A DNA stretch of 64,000 nucleotides from Chelatococcus sp. YT9 (lineage in GTDB: Bacteria; Pseudomonadota; Alphaproteobacteria; Rhizobiales; Beijerinckiaceae): NCBI RefSeq assembly GCF_018398315.1, contig NZ_JAHBRW010000002.1, forward strand, positions 1,906,637-1,970,636, given 5' to 3'. Under the pieces are notes generated by a model. It was not told the origin of the DNA. It did not search any database and saw only the letters and a list, made by a program, of their open reading frames with translations. The number at the start of each line of letters is the position of its first letter. The stretch's first letter is position 1. Shown here one piece after another: positions 1-8,959 of this stretch. The translations under genes and the position numbers were made by a program.

Positions 1-433
1 TGGAGCGAAACGGCTTCGCGGGAAGGGAGAGCTGAAGCGCTTGGTTGAGGCTCTGGTAACGATCCAGGTTTGGCGTCTCCGGCAAGGCACCGGCGACGGT
101 GCCACTTTTGTGAACGGGCGATGCCGAGGTGGGCGAAGGGCTCAACACAGCCGAAACATCACTCGACACGAAGGTGCCAGATCCGCGCCCGGCGGTCAGG
201 AGGCCATCGAGCGTCAGATGTTCATAAGCCATCAACACGGTATTTCGGGATACAGCGAGCTTTTGCGACAAGGCCCGCGTCGAGGGCAGGCGCATCCCAG
301 GCTTGAGTACGCCGTCCGCCACCATCTGGGTCAACCGTTCGCAGACCTGTTGGTAAAGTGGCGCCTCTGATTTCGCATCAAGCGGTACCATCAGATCAAG
401 AGCACCGCCGTTGCGATGACGCGCACTACCCAC
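1..433 (-). CDS. MocR/PdxR-family (GntR-type) regulator, N-terminal part
   Basis: The reading frame runs on the minus strand from a GTG start at 433 to the window edge, giving 144 codons without a stop; the rest lies outside the window. GTG is preceded by a GGAAGG Shine-Dalgarno-like sequence at 441-446. Residues about 25-90 form a classic GntR winged helix (motifs LYQQVCERL, LPSTRALSQKLAVSRNTV, RGSGTFVS). A linker follows, and full-length MocR proteins continue into a PLP-binding aminotransferase-like domain. That domain is not visible, so a plain GntR regulator is possible, but the wHTH wording and the long Ser/Pro-rich linker favour MocR. It is transcribed divergently from hyuA, so control of the hyuAB module and of its own gene is plausible. 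Confidence 0.85.
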   Translation of the reverse strand, partial: MGSARHRNGGALDLMVPLDAKSEAPLYQQVCERLTQMVADGVLKPGMRLPSTRALSQKLAVSRNTVLMAYEHLTLDGLLTAGRGSGTFVSSDVSAVLSPSPTSASPVHKSGTVAGALPETPNLDRYQSLNQALQLSLPAKPFRS

Positions 434-659
434 GTTCCGCCTTCCTTTCAATCATCCCCCAGCCCTTCAAAGTGGCACCATCAACTTGGCCCCAAAGCGG
501 CCCTTGTCAACTCCCCGCCGCCTGAGCCAAGTCTACGTTGGAGATTGCGCGAGCGTCCGCATCGATGAGGCGACAGGGCGAAGCCACCTGTGAGCCAAGG
601 CCCGATCGGCGTGGACCACTATCCGCTGATATCTCGGTTTATGATGAGGTTTAAGTACA
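434..659. promoter_or_regulatory. Divergent promoter region between mocR-like gene and hyuA
   Basis: This 226-bp gap separates two divergent genes. It holds a loose direct repeat, AAAGTGGCACC at 469-479 and AAAGCGGCCC at 494-503, 25 bp apart. MocR-type regulators often bind direct repeats, so this is a candidate operator. No convincing sigma-70 boxes were recognised. A GATGAGG sequence at 643-649 can serve as ribosome binding site for the GTG start of hyuA. Confidence 0.35.
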
Positions 660-2675
660 GTGCAACGTGTACGAACGGGTGTCGAAGTCGGAGGGACCTT
701 CACGGACCTCGTTGCCTTCGAGGGTGACGAGATCATCGTCCACAAGGTCCAGAGCACGCCCAAATCTCCTGATAAGGGCGTGTTCAACGCCCTTGAACAA
801 GCCGGGCTCACCTTTTCCCACATAGAGGATTTCGGCCACGGCTCCACCGTCGCGACGAACGCGGTTCTGGAGCGCAAGGGCGCTCGCATCGCTTTCGTCA
901 CGACACGTGGCTTCCGTGATCTCCTCCTGCTCCAGCGCCATGACCGCAGCGCAATCTACGAGCTTGCCTATCAGAAGGCCGTCCCGGTCGTCCGCCGCAG
1001 GGACTGCTTTGAGATCTCCGAGCGTGTCCTTGCTGACGGCACCGTCGAGCAGACGCTTGCGCTGGCCGAGGAGGGCGAAGCTCTGGTCGCCCAGCTGAAG
1101 GCTGGCGACTATGCGGCGGTGGCGCTCTGCCTGCTCAATTCCTACGCCAATCCCGCGCATGAAATCGCCCTGACAAGCTATCTCCAGGACGCTCTCCCGG
1201 GCCTCCTGATCACGCGATCCTCAGTGGTGGCACGTGAGTTCCGCGAATATGAGCGGGCGTCCACGACAGCCTTGTCGGCCTATGTCCAGCCTGTCATCGA
1301 CAGCTACCTCAAGCGGGTCGAGCAGCGCCTTGACGACGAAGGCTTCCACGGCCGTTTCACGGTGATGCAATCCAACGGCGGACGCTTGCCGGCTTCCGCC
1401 ATGCGCGAGAATGCCATCACGGCGCTGTTTTCGGGCCCCGCCGCGGGCGTGGTCGGCGCGACCCGACAGGTCGCGAAGTCGGGCTATGGCAATCTGATCA
1501 CCTTCGACATGGGGGGCACAAGCGCCGATGTCTGCCTTGTCAAGGACGGCAAACCATCGCTGGTGCATGAAACCGCGATCGACCGGCTGCCCGTGCAAGC
1601 GCCCATTCTCGATATCGTCACGGTGGGTGGCGGCGGTGGCAGCATCATCTGGATTGACGACGGTGGCATGCTGCGGGTCGGCCCGCAGAGTGCTGGCGGT
1701 GATCCCGGCCCCGCCTGCTACGGCTATGGCGGAACCGTGCCGACGATCACGGACGCGCAGGTCATCTGCGGGGCGGTGCGGCCGGAATCGTTCCTGGGTG
1801 GGCGCATGAAGCTCGACATCGAGGCCGCGAAAGCAGCGTTGGCTCCAGTCGCCGCTCGCTTCGGCACCAGCATCGAGGGCCTCGCGGACAGCGCCATCAA
1901 GCTTGTGAACGCCAATATTGTTCGCGCCATCCAGCTCGTCTCGACCGAGCGTGGCCATGACCCGCGCGATTTCGTGCTGGTACCCTTCGGAGGCGGAGGG
2001 CCGCTGCATGCCGCCAGCATCGCCGACGAGCTCGGCATCCGAACGGTCGTCATCGCGCCCAATCCCGGCGTGCTCTCAGCCTACGGTCTCCTCGCATCGG
2101 ACTACATCAAATTTGCCAGCGCAACCCGCAAGATGCCGCTCGCCGAGGCCGAAACAGCTGGTCGCGCCGTACTGGATGAGCTGCGTGCCGCGTTGACGGC
2201 GGATTTCAAGACGATGGAGCTCAAGGGCGAGATCGCCTTTTCCTATATCCTCGACATGCGCTTCGTCGGCCAAGCCTTTGAGGTTCAGGTCGAGATCGAC
2301 AGTGACCTCAAGGGGCTCGACCGCGCAGCCTTGCTGGATGCCTTCTCGGACACGCATCAGAAGGTCTACAATCACGGCGCCGACGCCGACCGGCCCGTCG
2401 AGATCGTCGCCTTCCGCGCGGTGGCCACGGTGGCGGCCGAGGCCATGCCGCGCTTGCGCTTCAAGCCCTCCGACAAGGGCGCCGAAGGTATCTTTCCACT
2501 CTTCTCGGAACGGGCATGGCACGACTGCCGACATATCGGCGGCGCCCAGCTGCGCGATGGTGAGCTGAGAGGCCCGCTGATCATTTCGGGAAGTACGTCG
2601 ACCACATTCGTTCCGGAAGGCTGGGCCGTCAAACTCGACTCCGCGGATAACCTGATCATGTCGAGGGACAACTGA
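660..2675 (+). CDS. hyuA: Hydantoinase/oxoprolinase family protein, A subunit
   Basis: This 671-residue protein belongs to the HyuA / N-methylhydantoinase A / acetone-carboxylase beta-like family, ATP-dependent enzymes with an actin-like ATPase fold that activate a cyclic amide or related substrate together with HyuB. GGTFTD at residues 11-16 and GGTSAD near 285-290 are the phosphate-binding loops. The TVATNAVLERKGA stretch and GGGGPLHA near 443-450 are family hallmarks. Length is normal for the family. The GTG start is the only sensible in-frame start and has GATGAGG 10 nt upstream. The stop overlaps the start of hyuB by one base (TGATG), which indicates translational coupling. The exact substrate (hydantoin, 5-oxoproline, another lactam or imide) cannot be read from sequence. 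Confidence 0.9.
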   Translation: MQRVRTGVEVGGTFTDLVAFEGDEIIVHKVQSTPKSPDKGVFNALEQAGLTFSHIEDFGHGSTVATNAVLERKGARIAFVTTRGFRDLLLLQRHDRSAIYELAYQKAVPVVRRRDCFEISERVLADGTVEQTLALAEEGEALVAQLKAGDYAAVALCLLNSYANPAHEIALTSYLQDALPGLLITRSSVVAREFREYERASTTALSAYVQPVIDSYLKRVEQRLDDEGFHGRFTVMQSNGGRLPASAMRENAITALFSGPAAGVVGATRQVAKSGYGNLITFDMGGTSADVCLVKDGKPSLVHETAIDRLPVQAPILDIVTVGGGGGSIIWIDDGGMLRVGPQSAGGDPGPACYGYGGTVPTITDAQVICGAVRPESFLGGRMKLDIEAAKAALAPVAARFGTSIEGLADSAIKLVNANIVRAIQLVSTERGHDPRDFVLVPFGGGGPLHAASIADELGIRTVVIAPNPGVLSAYGLLASDYIKFASATRKMPLAEAETAGRAVLDELRAALTADFKTMELKGEIAFSYILDMRFVGQAFEVQVEIDSDLKGLDRAALLDAFSDTHQKVYNHGADADRPVEIVAFRAVATVAAEAMPRLRFKPSDKGAEGIFPLFSERAWHDCRHIGGAQLRDGELRGPLIISGSTSTTFVPEGWAVKLDSADNLIMSRDN

Positions 2676-4303
2676 TGGCTATCGACCCCACCGACTACGC
2701 CGTCCTCAGCCAGGCCTTCGTCGCCGCAGCCAGGGAAATGGGCGGAAAGCTCATTCGTGCGGGCTACTCGACGATCCTTCGCGAGGCGAAGGATGGCTCA
2801 ACCGGGATCATCGATCGCAAGGGCCGGGTTGTCGCGCAATCGGAATTAATTCCGATGCACCTCGGCTCCATGGGCGCCGTGCTGGAGCCCTGTCTCCAGC
2901 TTTATCCCATCGAGACGCTGGAGGAAGGTGACTTCCTCATCAACAACGATCCCTATCACGGGGGGCAGCATCTCCAGGACATCTTCATTTTCACGCCCGT
3001 GTTCTTCGAGGGTGAGATTGTCGGCTTCACCGCCTCGGTCGCTCATCACGTCGATATTGGTGGCGCTGAACTCGGCCTCAACATGGCCGCCAAGGAAGTG
3101 TATCAGGAAGGCGTTCGCATACCGCCAACGCGCTACAACCTGAAGCGTGACTGGCATGGGGGCAGTTTTCAGCGCCTGCTGGCGGCCAATTTCCGCGCGC
3201 CGGACCAGACACTCGGCGACCTCAACGCCCAGTTTGCCGCCAATGCTATCGGCAGCCTGCGTCTGCAGCAGCTTTGTGCCAAATACGGCGCGGCCGTCGT
3301 CATGGAGGCGATGGACGAGCTCATGAACTACTCCGAGCGGCGCATCCGGGCGGCCATCAAGGATGTGCCGGATGGTGTCTATGTCGGCGAGGACTGGCTG
3401 GACGATTCCTACCCTGGCGGCGCACCCCTGCTCATCCGCGCCAAACTCACAGTGACAGGCGATGCCCTGTCGGTCGATTTCGAAGGAACGGCCGAACAGG
3501 TGGAAGGCAACATCAACTGCCCGATTTCCTCAACAATCTCCTCGGCCGTCTGCTGCGTCAAGGCCGTGCTGACCAGCCCGGACATCCCGCTCAACGATGG
3601 CGTCACGCGCGTCTTCGAGATCAAGGCGCCTTACGGGAGCATTCTGAACCCCCACCCGCCAGCGGCGGTGCGTGCCCGCACGATGTCGGCGAACCGCGCC
3701 TGGTCAGCCGTCATGAAGGCGCTGGCGCAAGTCGCGCCCGATGCGGTGATCGCCGGCGGCGCTGATACGACGACAGCCTTCTGCCTCACCCATCGCAGCG
3801 GCGACAAGGTGTCGATCTTCATCGAACCGCTCGGCGGCGGATTTGGCGCGACCAGCCGGCAGGATGGCTGTGACGCGATCGACGCAGCCATGTCGAATTG
3901 CGCCAACACGCCCATCGAAGCCATCGACGCCGGGTTCGATTTCTTCCGTATTCGCAGTTACAAGCTCGAGCCTGACTCCTTCGGCGCAGGCCGATTTCGC
4001 GGGGGCGCAGGGTTCAGCCGCAGGTTCGAGATCCTTAAGGAAGGCGTCGGATTCGGGATTTATTCCGACCACTACGTGCTCAGCGCACAGGGGCTGGACG
4101 GTGGCCAGCCAGGCCAGCCCGGCTTCTGCCGGGTCATTCGCGGCGACGAGGTCTTCAATCTTCCCTCGAAGGGCTCCTTCACCCTTCTTCCGGGCGACTT
4201 CCTTGAAGTCGGCTTCCCCGGCGGGGCGGGCTATGGCCCGCCGGAAGAACGGTCCCGCGCTCTGATCGAACAAGACATTGAGGACGGCCTGCAGACTGTC
4301 TGA
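2675..4303 (+). CDS. hyuB: Hydantoinase/oxoprolinase family protein, B subunit
   Basis: A 542-residue HyuB-family protein, the partner of HyuA in ATP-dependent hydrolysis of cyclic amides. Family motifs include NDPYHGGQHLQDI, the HHVDIGG segment, GGGFGATSRQDG and the C-terminal GGAGYGPPEERS. The ATG overlaps the hyuA stop by one base, so the two subunits should be made in fixed ratio. No signal peptide is seen; the complex should be cytoplasmic. Downstream come a cupin protein, an oxidoreductase and a peptide/opine-type ABC importer on the same strand. The inferred scheme is import of a small amide-containing compound followed by ring opening. Confidence 0.9.
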   Translation: MAIDPTDYAVLSQAFVAAAREMGGKLIRAGYSTILREAKDGSTGIIDRKGRVVAQSELIPMHLGSMGAVLEPCLQLYPIETLEEGDFLINNDPYHGGQHLQDIFIFTPVFFEGEIVGFTASVAHHVDIGGAELGLNMAAKEVYQEGVRIPPTRYNLKRDWHGGSFQRLLAANFRAPDQTLGDLNAQFAANAIGSLRLQQLCAKYGAAVVMEAMDELMNYSERRIRAAIKDVPDGVYVGEDWLDDSYPGGAPLLIRAKLTVTGDALSVDFEGTAEQVEGNINCPISSTISSAVCCVKAVLTSPDIPLNDGVTRVFEIKAPYGSILNPHPPAAVRARTMSANRAWSAVMKALAQVAPDAVIAGGADTTTAFCLTHRSGDKVSIFIEPLGGGFGATSRQDGCDAIDAAMSNCANTPIEAIDAGFDFFRIRSYKLEPDSFGAGRFRGGAGFSRRFEILKEGVGFGIYSDHYVLSAQGLDGGQPGQPGFCRVIRGDEVFNLPSKGSFTLLPGDFLEVGFPGGAGYGPPEERSRALIEQDIEDGLQTV

Positions 4304-4349
4304 ATGCAGCCATCCGAACCCCAGATCCCATGGAAGAAACTCTGCCGAC

Positions 4350-5093
4350 ATGATCACTGGCATCATCAAGCTCAATCGGAGCCTTGCGGAGCTCGGCGCG
4401 CCGGGAGCGCTCCTGCACGCTTCCTCGCTTCCCGCGACCAGCCAAGGCCGCGCCCTTACCCATGAACTCTTTCGCGACGAGACGAGCGTGCTCAGCGTGG
4501 CGACATCCGAATGGGCCGGTGCATTCGCGGCTGCCATCGACCAGCCGTTCCATGAACTTCGCCTCATCGTCAGCGGACGCGCAACACTCACCGGCGTCGA
4601 CGGGCAAGCCGCGCCGGTCGACACGGGCGAAGCGGTCATCCTGCCCGCGGGCACGCCCGTGAACTGGCGTCAGACCGACAACACCGCCTTCTACTCGGTC
4701 CGCTTCACACCGCAGGCCCCTGCGGCCGGTGGGACGCGCGGCGCCATCACCATCAAGCCGCGCAGCATCATGGACATGCGCCCGAGCGCCGCGCCGGCCG
4801 CAAACCTCCTCCTCGGTGAGGTCCCGCAACAGGAGTCCCATCCCATCTTCGTTGATGAGACGGGGCAGTGGTCCGTCGGCGTGTGGCGCAGCACAGCCTA
4901 CCATCGCATGATCGTTCCCTTCCCGAAGCATGAGTTCATGTACCTGCTGGGCGGCGCAGTGAACTTCACGAATGCCGAAGGTGAACATGCGTCTTTCTCC
5001 GAGGGCGACACGTTCTTCCTCCCCAAATCCACCGTGTGCGATTGGAAGACCGGTGGAATGTGGAAGCTCTACTGCATTTACGACCCGAAATAG
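4350..5093 (+). CDS. Double-cupin (DUF861-like) protein
   Basis: The protein is 247 residues from the ATG at 4350, which has GGAAGAAAC upstream; an in-frame ATG at 4278 would lie inside hyuB and adds a sequence without cupin character. Two cupin barrels are apparent: an N-terminal one (QPFHELRLIVSGRATL ... DTGEAVILPAGTPVNW) and a C-terminal one (HEFMYLLGGAVNFT ... SEGDTFFLPKSTVCDW). The WKTGGMWKLYCIY ending is typical of the cupin_3/DUF861 type, which includes the EutQ and ureidoglycine-aminohydrolase relatives. Metal-binding His is sparse, so catalysis is uncertain. It may process or sense the product of HyuAB. Function is inferred only from position. Confidence 0.8.
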   Translation: MITGIIKLNRSLAELGAPGALLHASSLPATSQGRALTHELFRDETSVLSVATSEWAGAFAAAIDQPFHELRLIVSGRATLTGVDGQAAPVDTGEAVILPAGTPVNWRQTDNTAFYSVRFTPQAPAAGGTRGAITIKPRSIMDMRPSAAPAANLLLGEVPQQESHPIFVDETGQWSVGVWRSTAYHRMIVPFPKHEFMYLLGGAVNFTNAEGEHASFSEGDTFFLPKSTVCDWKTGGMWKLYCIYDPK

Positions 5094-5123
5094 CTAGCTC
5101 CTTAGCGCGAATTACTCAGATCC

Positions 5124-6122
5124 ATGCATCATGTCGGCATCATAGGCTTGGGAATGGCGGTTAGACGGCACGTGGCGGCGCTGAGCAGCCTGCGTGACCG
5201 CGTCCATGTCGCCGCCGCCTGGAGCCCCACCACGGCGCGGCGCGATGCCTTTGCGGCTACGTATGGGCTGCCGGTAGTCGACGATGTCGCTGCCATTCTC
5301 GAGGACAGGAGAATTGATCTTGTTTTCGTGCTGACCCCGCCGCTGTCGCATCTCGATGTTGTCGAACGCTGCGCTCGCGCGGGGAAGGCTATTTTGCTCG
5401 AAAAGCCCGCTGACGTGACGGCTGAACGTGCAAAAGCGCTCGTGGCTCTCTGCCATAATTTGGGGGTTCGCCTCGCCGTATGTTTCCAGAACAGGTTTCG
5501 CGACACCTACAGGCACCTTGAGAGCATCATCAAAGAGAAGCGCCTCGGCACCCTGATTGCCGCCTCGGCCTACGTACCATGGTGGCGTTCGGCCGCATAT
5601 TATGCGGAAAAAGGGCGCGGCCAGAAAGCCCATGATGGTGGAGGCGTCCTGCTCAACCAAGGCATCCACACGCTCGACCAGCTCGTCCAGCTGGCCGGCA
5701 TACCCTTCGAGGTTTCGGCTTACTGCGCAACAAGCCCGATGAGGGCCATCGACACCGAAGACATCGCTGTCGCTGCCTTGCGCTGGGAGACTGGTACGTT
5801 GGGGACCATCCAGGCGACCACGGCCGCTTTTCCGGGCACGCCGGAGCGTATTGAGCTGATCGGAACAGCCGGCACGGCCATTCTCACGCGGGGCGAGCTA
5901 TCCGCTCGTTTCCATGATGGCCAATCCATCCACGCGCGAGAAGCCGATCTCCCACCAGCCGAGGACATCCTTCCACACATCCGGATCATCAGCGACATGC
6001 TGGATGCGATGGAAAATAACCGGGAACCGCTTACGAGTGGCGCAAGATCGATTGGGGTACAAAGTCTTGTCGATGCAATGCTCAAATCCGCACAGGAAGG
6101 TTCTTCCGTATATGTGTCTTGA
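5124..6122 (+). CDS. Gfo/Idh/MocA-family NAD(P)-dependent oxidoreductase
   Basis: A 332-residue protein with an N-terminal Rossmann fold (VGIIGLGMA at residues 4-12), the family's EKP motif at 93-95 and a C-terminal alpha/beta domain starting near AYVPWWRS, with DGGGVLLNQGIHTLDQL carrying the expected conserved Asp and His. Members oxidise or reduce sugars, inositols, opines and similar polyols with NAD(P). It lies 30 bp after the cupin gene and precedes the ABC importer, so it is probably in the same transcription unit and acts on the imported compound. An opine or glycosylamine type substrate would fit both this enzyme and the peptide-type transporter, but that is inference. Confidence 0.88.
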   Translation: MHHVGIIGLGMAVRRHVAALSSLRDRVHVAAAWSPTTARRDAFAATYGLPVVDDVAAILEDRRIDLVFVLTPPLSHLDVVERCARAGKAILLEKPADVTAERAKALVALCHNLGVRLAVCFQNRFRDTYRHLESIIKEKRLGTLIAASAYVPWWRSAAYYAEKGRGQKAHDGGGVLLNQGIHTLDQLVQLAGIPFEVSAYCATSPMRAIDTEDIAVAALRWETGTLGTIQATTAAFPGTPERIELIGTAGTAILTRGELSARFHDGQSIHAREADLPPAEDILPHIRIISDMLDAMENNREPLTSGARSIGVQSLVDAMLKSAQEGSSVYVS

Positions 6123-6245
6123 AAATATGACGATAGAAAAATATGGATCGAAATCGATTTAATCTTCGCGATTATATTATACAGATAACCTCTGATCCAA
6201 AACGGAATTCCAATGGGGAAAACCTCGCTGTCAAGGGAGTCGATC
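6123..6245 (+). promoter_or_regulatory. AT-rich leader before the peptide-type binding-protein gene
   Basis: This 123-bp gap is markedly AT-rich compared with its surroundings. It contains a short palindrome AAATCGATTT and a TATATTATAC stretch that can act as a -10 element, so a separate promoter for the binding-protein gene is possible. A GGGAG sequence stands just before the ATG at 6246. Confidence 0.35.
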
Positions 6246-7781
6246 ATGCGTAATACAATACCTGGCCAATCATTCAAGCAGGTGCTACGACGTGTTGCGC
6301 GTACCGCCGTTCTTGCTTTCGCCGCTTCCAGCGCAGCCATTGCCGCCGCTCATGCGGCAGAGATCAAAATGGTCATGCCTGGAAACTTCGCCAGCATTGA
6401 CCCGCATCCGGCTACGGCGGTAGCGCTCAATCTCTCGCTCGCGAGCCATATCTACGATTCGCTGATCGTCATGGACCGCGATTCCAAGCTCTCACCTGGC
6501 CTGGCCACTTCCTGGAAGCCGATCGACGACCACACCTGGCGCTTTGAACTTCGCCCGAATGTCCGTTTCCCCAACGGCGAGTTGGTGACCCCGGAAGTGA
6601 TCCGCTGGAACCTTGAACGCATGCGCGCCCCTGAAACGCGCGCGATCAACGCCGTGCGCTATTCTCTGATCAAGGAGATCAAGGAAGTCGGGCCGAACAC
6701 GTTCGACATCATCACCGAGAAGCCCTTCCCCGCCCTCCCGGCCCAGCTCACGATGTTCTACATTATGTCCCCTACCTGGGCGAAGACCCATGATCCGGCT
6801 TACCAGGCCGAGGGGACCGGTCCTTACAAGATGGTCGAGTATAAGGCCGGCGATCGCATCGTCCTCAAGGCAAAGGATGACTACTGGGGTAAAAAGCCGC
6901 CTTTCGAGGACGTGACATTCCGCATCATCCCGGAGCCCGCCAGCCGTATCTCGGCATTGCTGGCCGGTGAGGTGGATGTCATCACCATCATCCCGACCGA
7001 GGAAGTCGATCGCATCAACAAGAGCGGCCGCGCGACAGCCGGTTCCTTCCCGAGCAACCGTTCCATCATCATCAAATTCGATAGCCTGAAGGCGCCGTTC
7101 AAGGACAACAACAAGCTGCGCCAGGCCATCAATTATGCCGTTGACAAGGACGCGATCCGCGAAGCCGTGTGGGGCGGTCAGGGCGCGACCAGCAACTGCC
7201 AGATCCTGAACTCGCTCTATTTCGGCTACAACGAGGACCTCAAGCCTTATCCCTATGATCCGGCGAAGGCCAAGAAGCTCCTCTCGGAGGCTGGATATCC
7301 CAACGGGCTGACCATCAATTTCGAAGTGCCGCGCGGCCGCTTCCTCGGTGCCGAGGACATTTCGCAGGCCGTCGCCGCACAGCTGGGCGAGATCGGCATC
7401 AAGGTCAACATCATCGAGATGGAGTTCTCGAGCTACTTCTCGAAGCTGCAGGCTGGCGGCATGGCCAACCTCGGCTATATGGGCACGGCGTGGCCGACGC
7501 TGGATGCGGACGGCGCGCTCACTGCTCTCCTGCCCGGCTTCCCTGACGCCTACTACGAGAACGACGAGTTCGTCGCCCTGATGGATCAGGCGCGCGTGGA
7601 AATGGACGTCGAGAAGCGCAAGGACCTGTACAAGAAGGCCACGGCCTCGATGTGCGAGAACCCTCCGGTGCTGTTCATGTATGATCAGCCCACCACTTAC
7701 GCTGTCTCCAACCGCGTGAAGGGCAAGGCCCGTCCCGATGACTGGATGCGCGCCTGGGAATATGAGCCGGCGAAGCCCTGA
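6246..7781 (+). CDS. Peptide/opine-type ABC transporter substrate-binding protein (SBP family 5)
   Basis: The chosen ATG at 6246 follows GGGAG and starts a 511-residue precursor with a clear Sec signal peptide (basic start, hydrophobic stretch, AHA cleavage box near residue 38). The mature protein matches SBP_bac_5 proteins such as DppA/OppA: SIDPHPATAVALNLSLASHI near the start, RFELRPNVRFPNGE, and EGTGPYKMVEYKAGDRI in the middle. It captures a substrate in the periplasm for the permeases encoded next. An upstream in-frame ATG at 6213 would give an overlong N-terminus. The neighbouring HyuAB suggests a small cyclic or amide compound rather than true peptides, but that is inferred. Confidence 0.92.
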   Translation: MRNTIPGQSFKQVLRRVARTAVLAFAASSAAIAAAHAAEIKMVMPGNFASIDPHPATAVALNLSLASHIYDSLIVMDRDSKLSPGLATSWKPIDDHTWRFELRPNVRFPNGELVTPEVIRWNLERMRAPETRAINAVRYSLIKEIKEVGPNTFDIITEKPFPALPAQLTMFYIMSPTWAKTHDPAYQAEGTGPYKMVEYKAGDRIVLKAKDDYWGKKPPFEDVTFRIIPEPASRISALLAGEVDVITIIPTEEVDRINKSGRATAGSFPSNRSIIIKFDSLKAPFKDNNKLRQAINYAVDKDAIREAVWGGQGATSNCQILNSLYFGYNEDLKPYPYDPAKAKKLLSEAGYPNGLTINFEVPRGRFLGAEDISQAVAAQLGEIGIKVNIIEMEFSSYFSKLQAGGMANLGYMGTAWPTLDADGALTALLPGFPDAYYENDEFVALMDQARVEMDVEKRKDLYKKATASMCENPPVLFMYDQPTTYAVSNRVKGKARPDDWMRAWEYEPAKP

Positions 7782-7839
7782 TCAGGCGAGGCCAACGGGA
7801 CGGAGCGTTTGCCAAACCTTTCGTGCCGTTCCCAATAGG

Positions 7840-7862
7840 CCGCGCGGGGCTTGACCGCGCGG
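7840..7862 (+). other. GC hairpin after the binding-protein gene
   Basis: Two copies of the self-complementary octamer CCGCGCGG at 7840-7847 and 7855-7862 flank a 7-nt loop. There is no T-tract, so this looks more like an mRNA-stabilising or attenuating hairpin than a full terminator. Such structures often let a binding protein be made in excess over its permeases. Confidence 0.4.
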
Positions 7863-7962
7863 TCCCAAGCCGCTTTCTGCGAGGCTCGTACGCAGGTTTC
7901 ATCGTTCATCCAATCCGACCATCCGATCCGGGGGATGACCACATGAGGACGGAATCGACCAC

Positions 7963-8886
7963 ATGCTCCGTTATGTTTCCCAGAGGCTCCTCGAGGGCGT
8001 CGGCGTCGTGTTCGGCGTGCTCACAGTGGTCTTCTTGGTCACACGGATGTTGGGCGATCCAGCGGCCCTGCTCCTGCCGCCCGGCAGCAGCCAAGCCGAC
8101 ATCCTGCGGTTCCGCGAGCAGCTCGGCCTCGACCTGCCCCTCTTCCAGCAGTACCTGACCTATCTTGGGCAGGTCCTGACCGGCAATTTCGGGAACTCCT
8201 ACGTCCACTATCGTCCGGCGTTCCAGGTCATCCTCGAACGCATGCCCGCTACGGTGGGCCTTGCAACGACGGCGTTGGTCATCGGCGTTGTACTTGGCGG
8301 CATACTCGGTACACTCGCGGCCTATTTCCGGGACAGCCCCATCTCGACCTTGATCATGCTGCTTGCCCTCATCGGGCAGGCGACACCGATATTCTGGCTC
8401 GGCCTCATCCTCATCGACGTCTTTGCCGTATCGCTGCAATGGCTGCCGACCGGCGGGACCGGCGGCTTCTCGCATTTCATTCTCCCCGCCATCACGTTGA
8501 GCATGTTCACGGGGGCGTCTGTCGCCCGCCTCCTGCGATCGAGCCTCGTCGACGTCCTGAACGAAGACTACATGCGGACCGCCGAATCAAAGGGTTTGAA
8601 GGGTCGGATTGTCCTGTTTCGCCATGCCCTGCGGAACGCCCTGATCCCGACGATCACCATGGTCGGCATCATCGCAGGCGAGCTTCTCGGCGGCGCCGTC
8701 ATCACAGAGACGGTGTTTGCCTGGCCGGGCGTCGGGCTCGCAATCGTCGAGGCCATCCAGATCAACGACTATCCCGTCATCCAGGCCGGGGTCGTCCTGC
8801 TCGCGGTGATCTTCGTGATCGTCAGCATCACGGTTGACCTGCTGTATCTGGCCCTCGACCCCCGCATTCGGCTCACCGCGCAATGA
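7963..8886 (+). CDS. Dpp/Opp-type ABC transporter permease (DppB-like)
   Basis: A 307-residue inner-membrane protein with about six hydrophobic helices. The start (MLRYVSQRLLEGVGVVFGVL) is typical of DppB/OppB. The large periplasmic loop after the first helix (LPPGSSQADILRFREQLGLD) and the cytoplasmic EAA-type loop DYMRTAESKGLKGRIVLFRH, which contacts the ATPase, are both present. It follows the binding-protein gene by 181 bp and precedes the second permease. The substrate is set by the binding protein, not visible here. Confidence 0.92.
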   Translation: MLRYVSQRLLEGVGVVFGVLTVVFLVTRMLGDPAALLLPPGSSQADILRFREQLGLDLPLFQQYLTYLGQVLTGNFGNSYVHYRPAFQVILERMPATVGLATTALVIGVVLGGILGTLAAYFRDSPISTLIMLLALIGQATPIFWLGLILIDVFAVSLQWLPTGGTGGFSHFILPAITLSMFTGASVARLLRSSLVDVLNEDYMRTAESKGLKGRIVLFRHALRNALIPTITMVGIIAGELLGGAVITETVFAWPGVGLAIVEAIQINDYPVIQAGVVLLAVIFVIVSITVDLLYLALDPRIRLTAQ

Positions 8887-8959
8887 GAGCCGCCATGTCT
8901 GATCGCGCAAGCCCTGGCTCCGGCCTTTCACCCGCACGGTATACAAGGAATTTGGCCCA

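Noticed and set aside
41-370. 109-residue plus-strand frame at the window start
   Set aside because: The opposite strand carries an unmistakable GntR-type winged helix; the plus-strand frame is its shadow.
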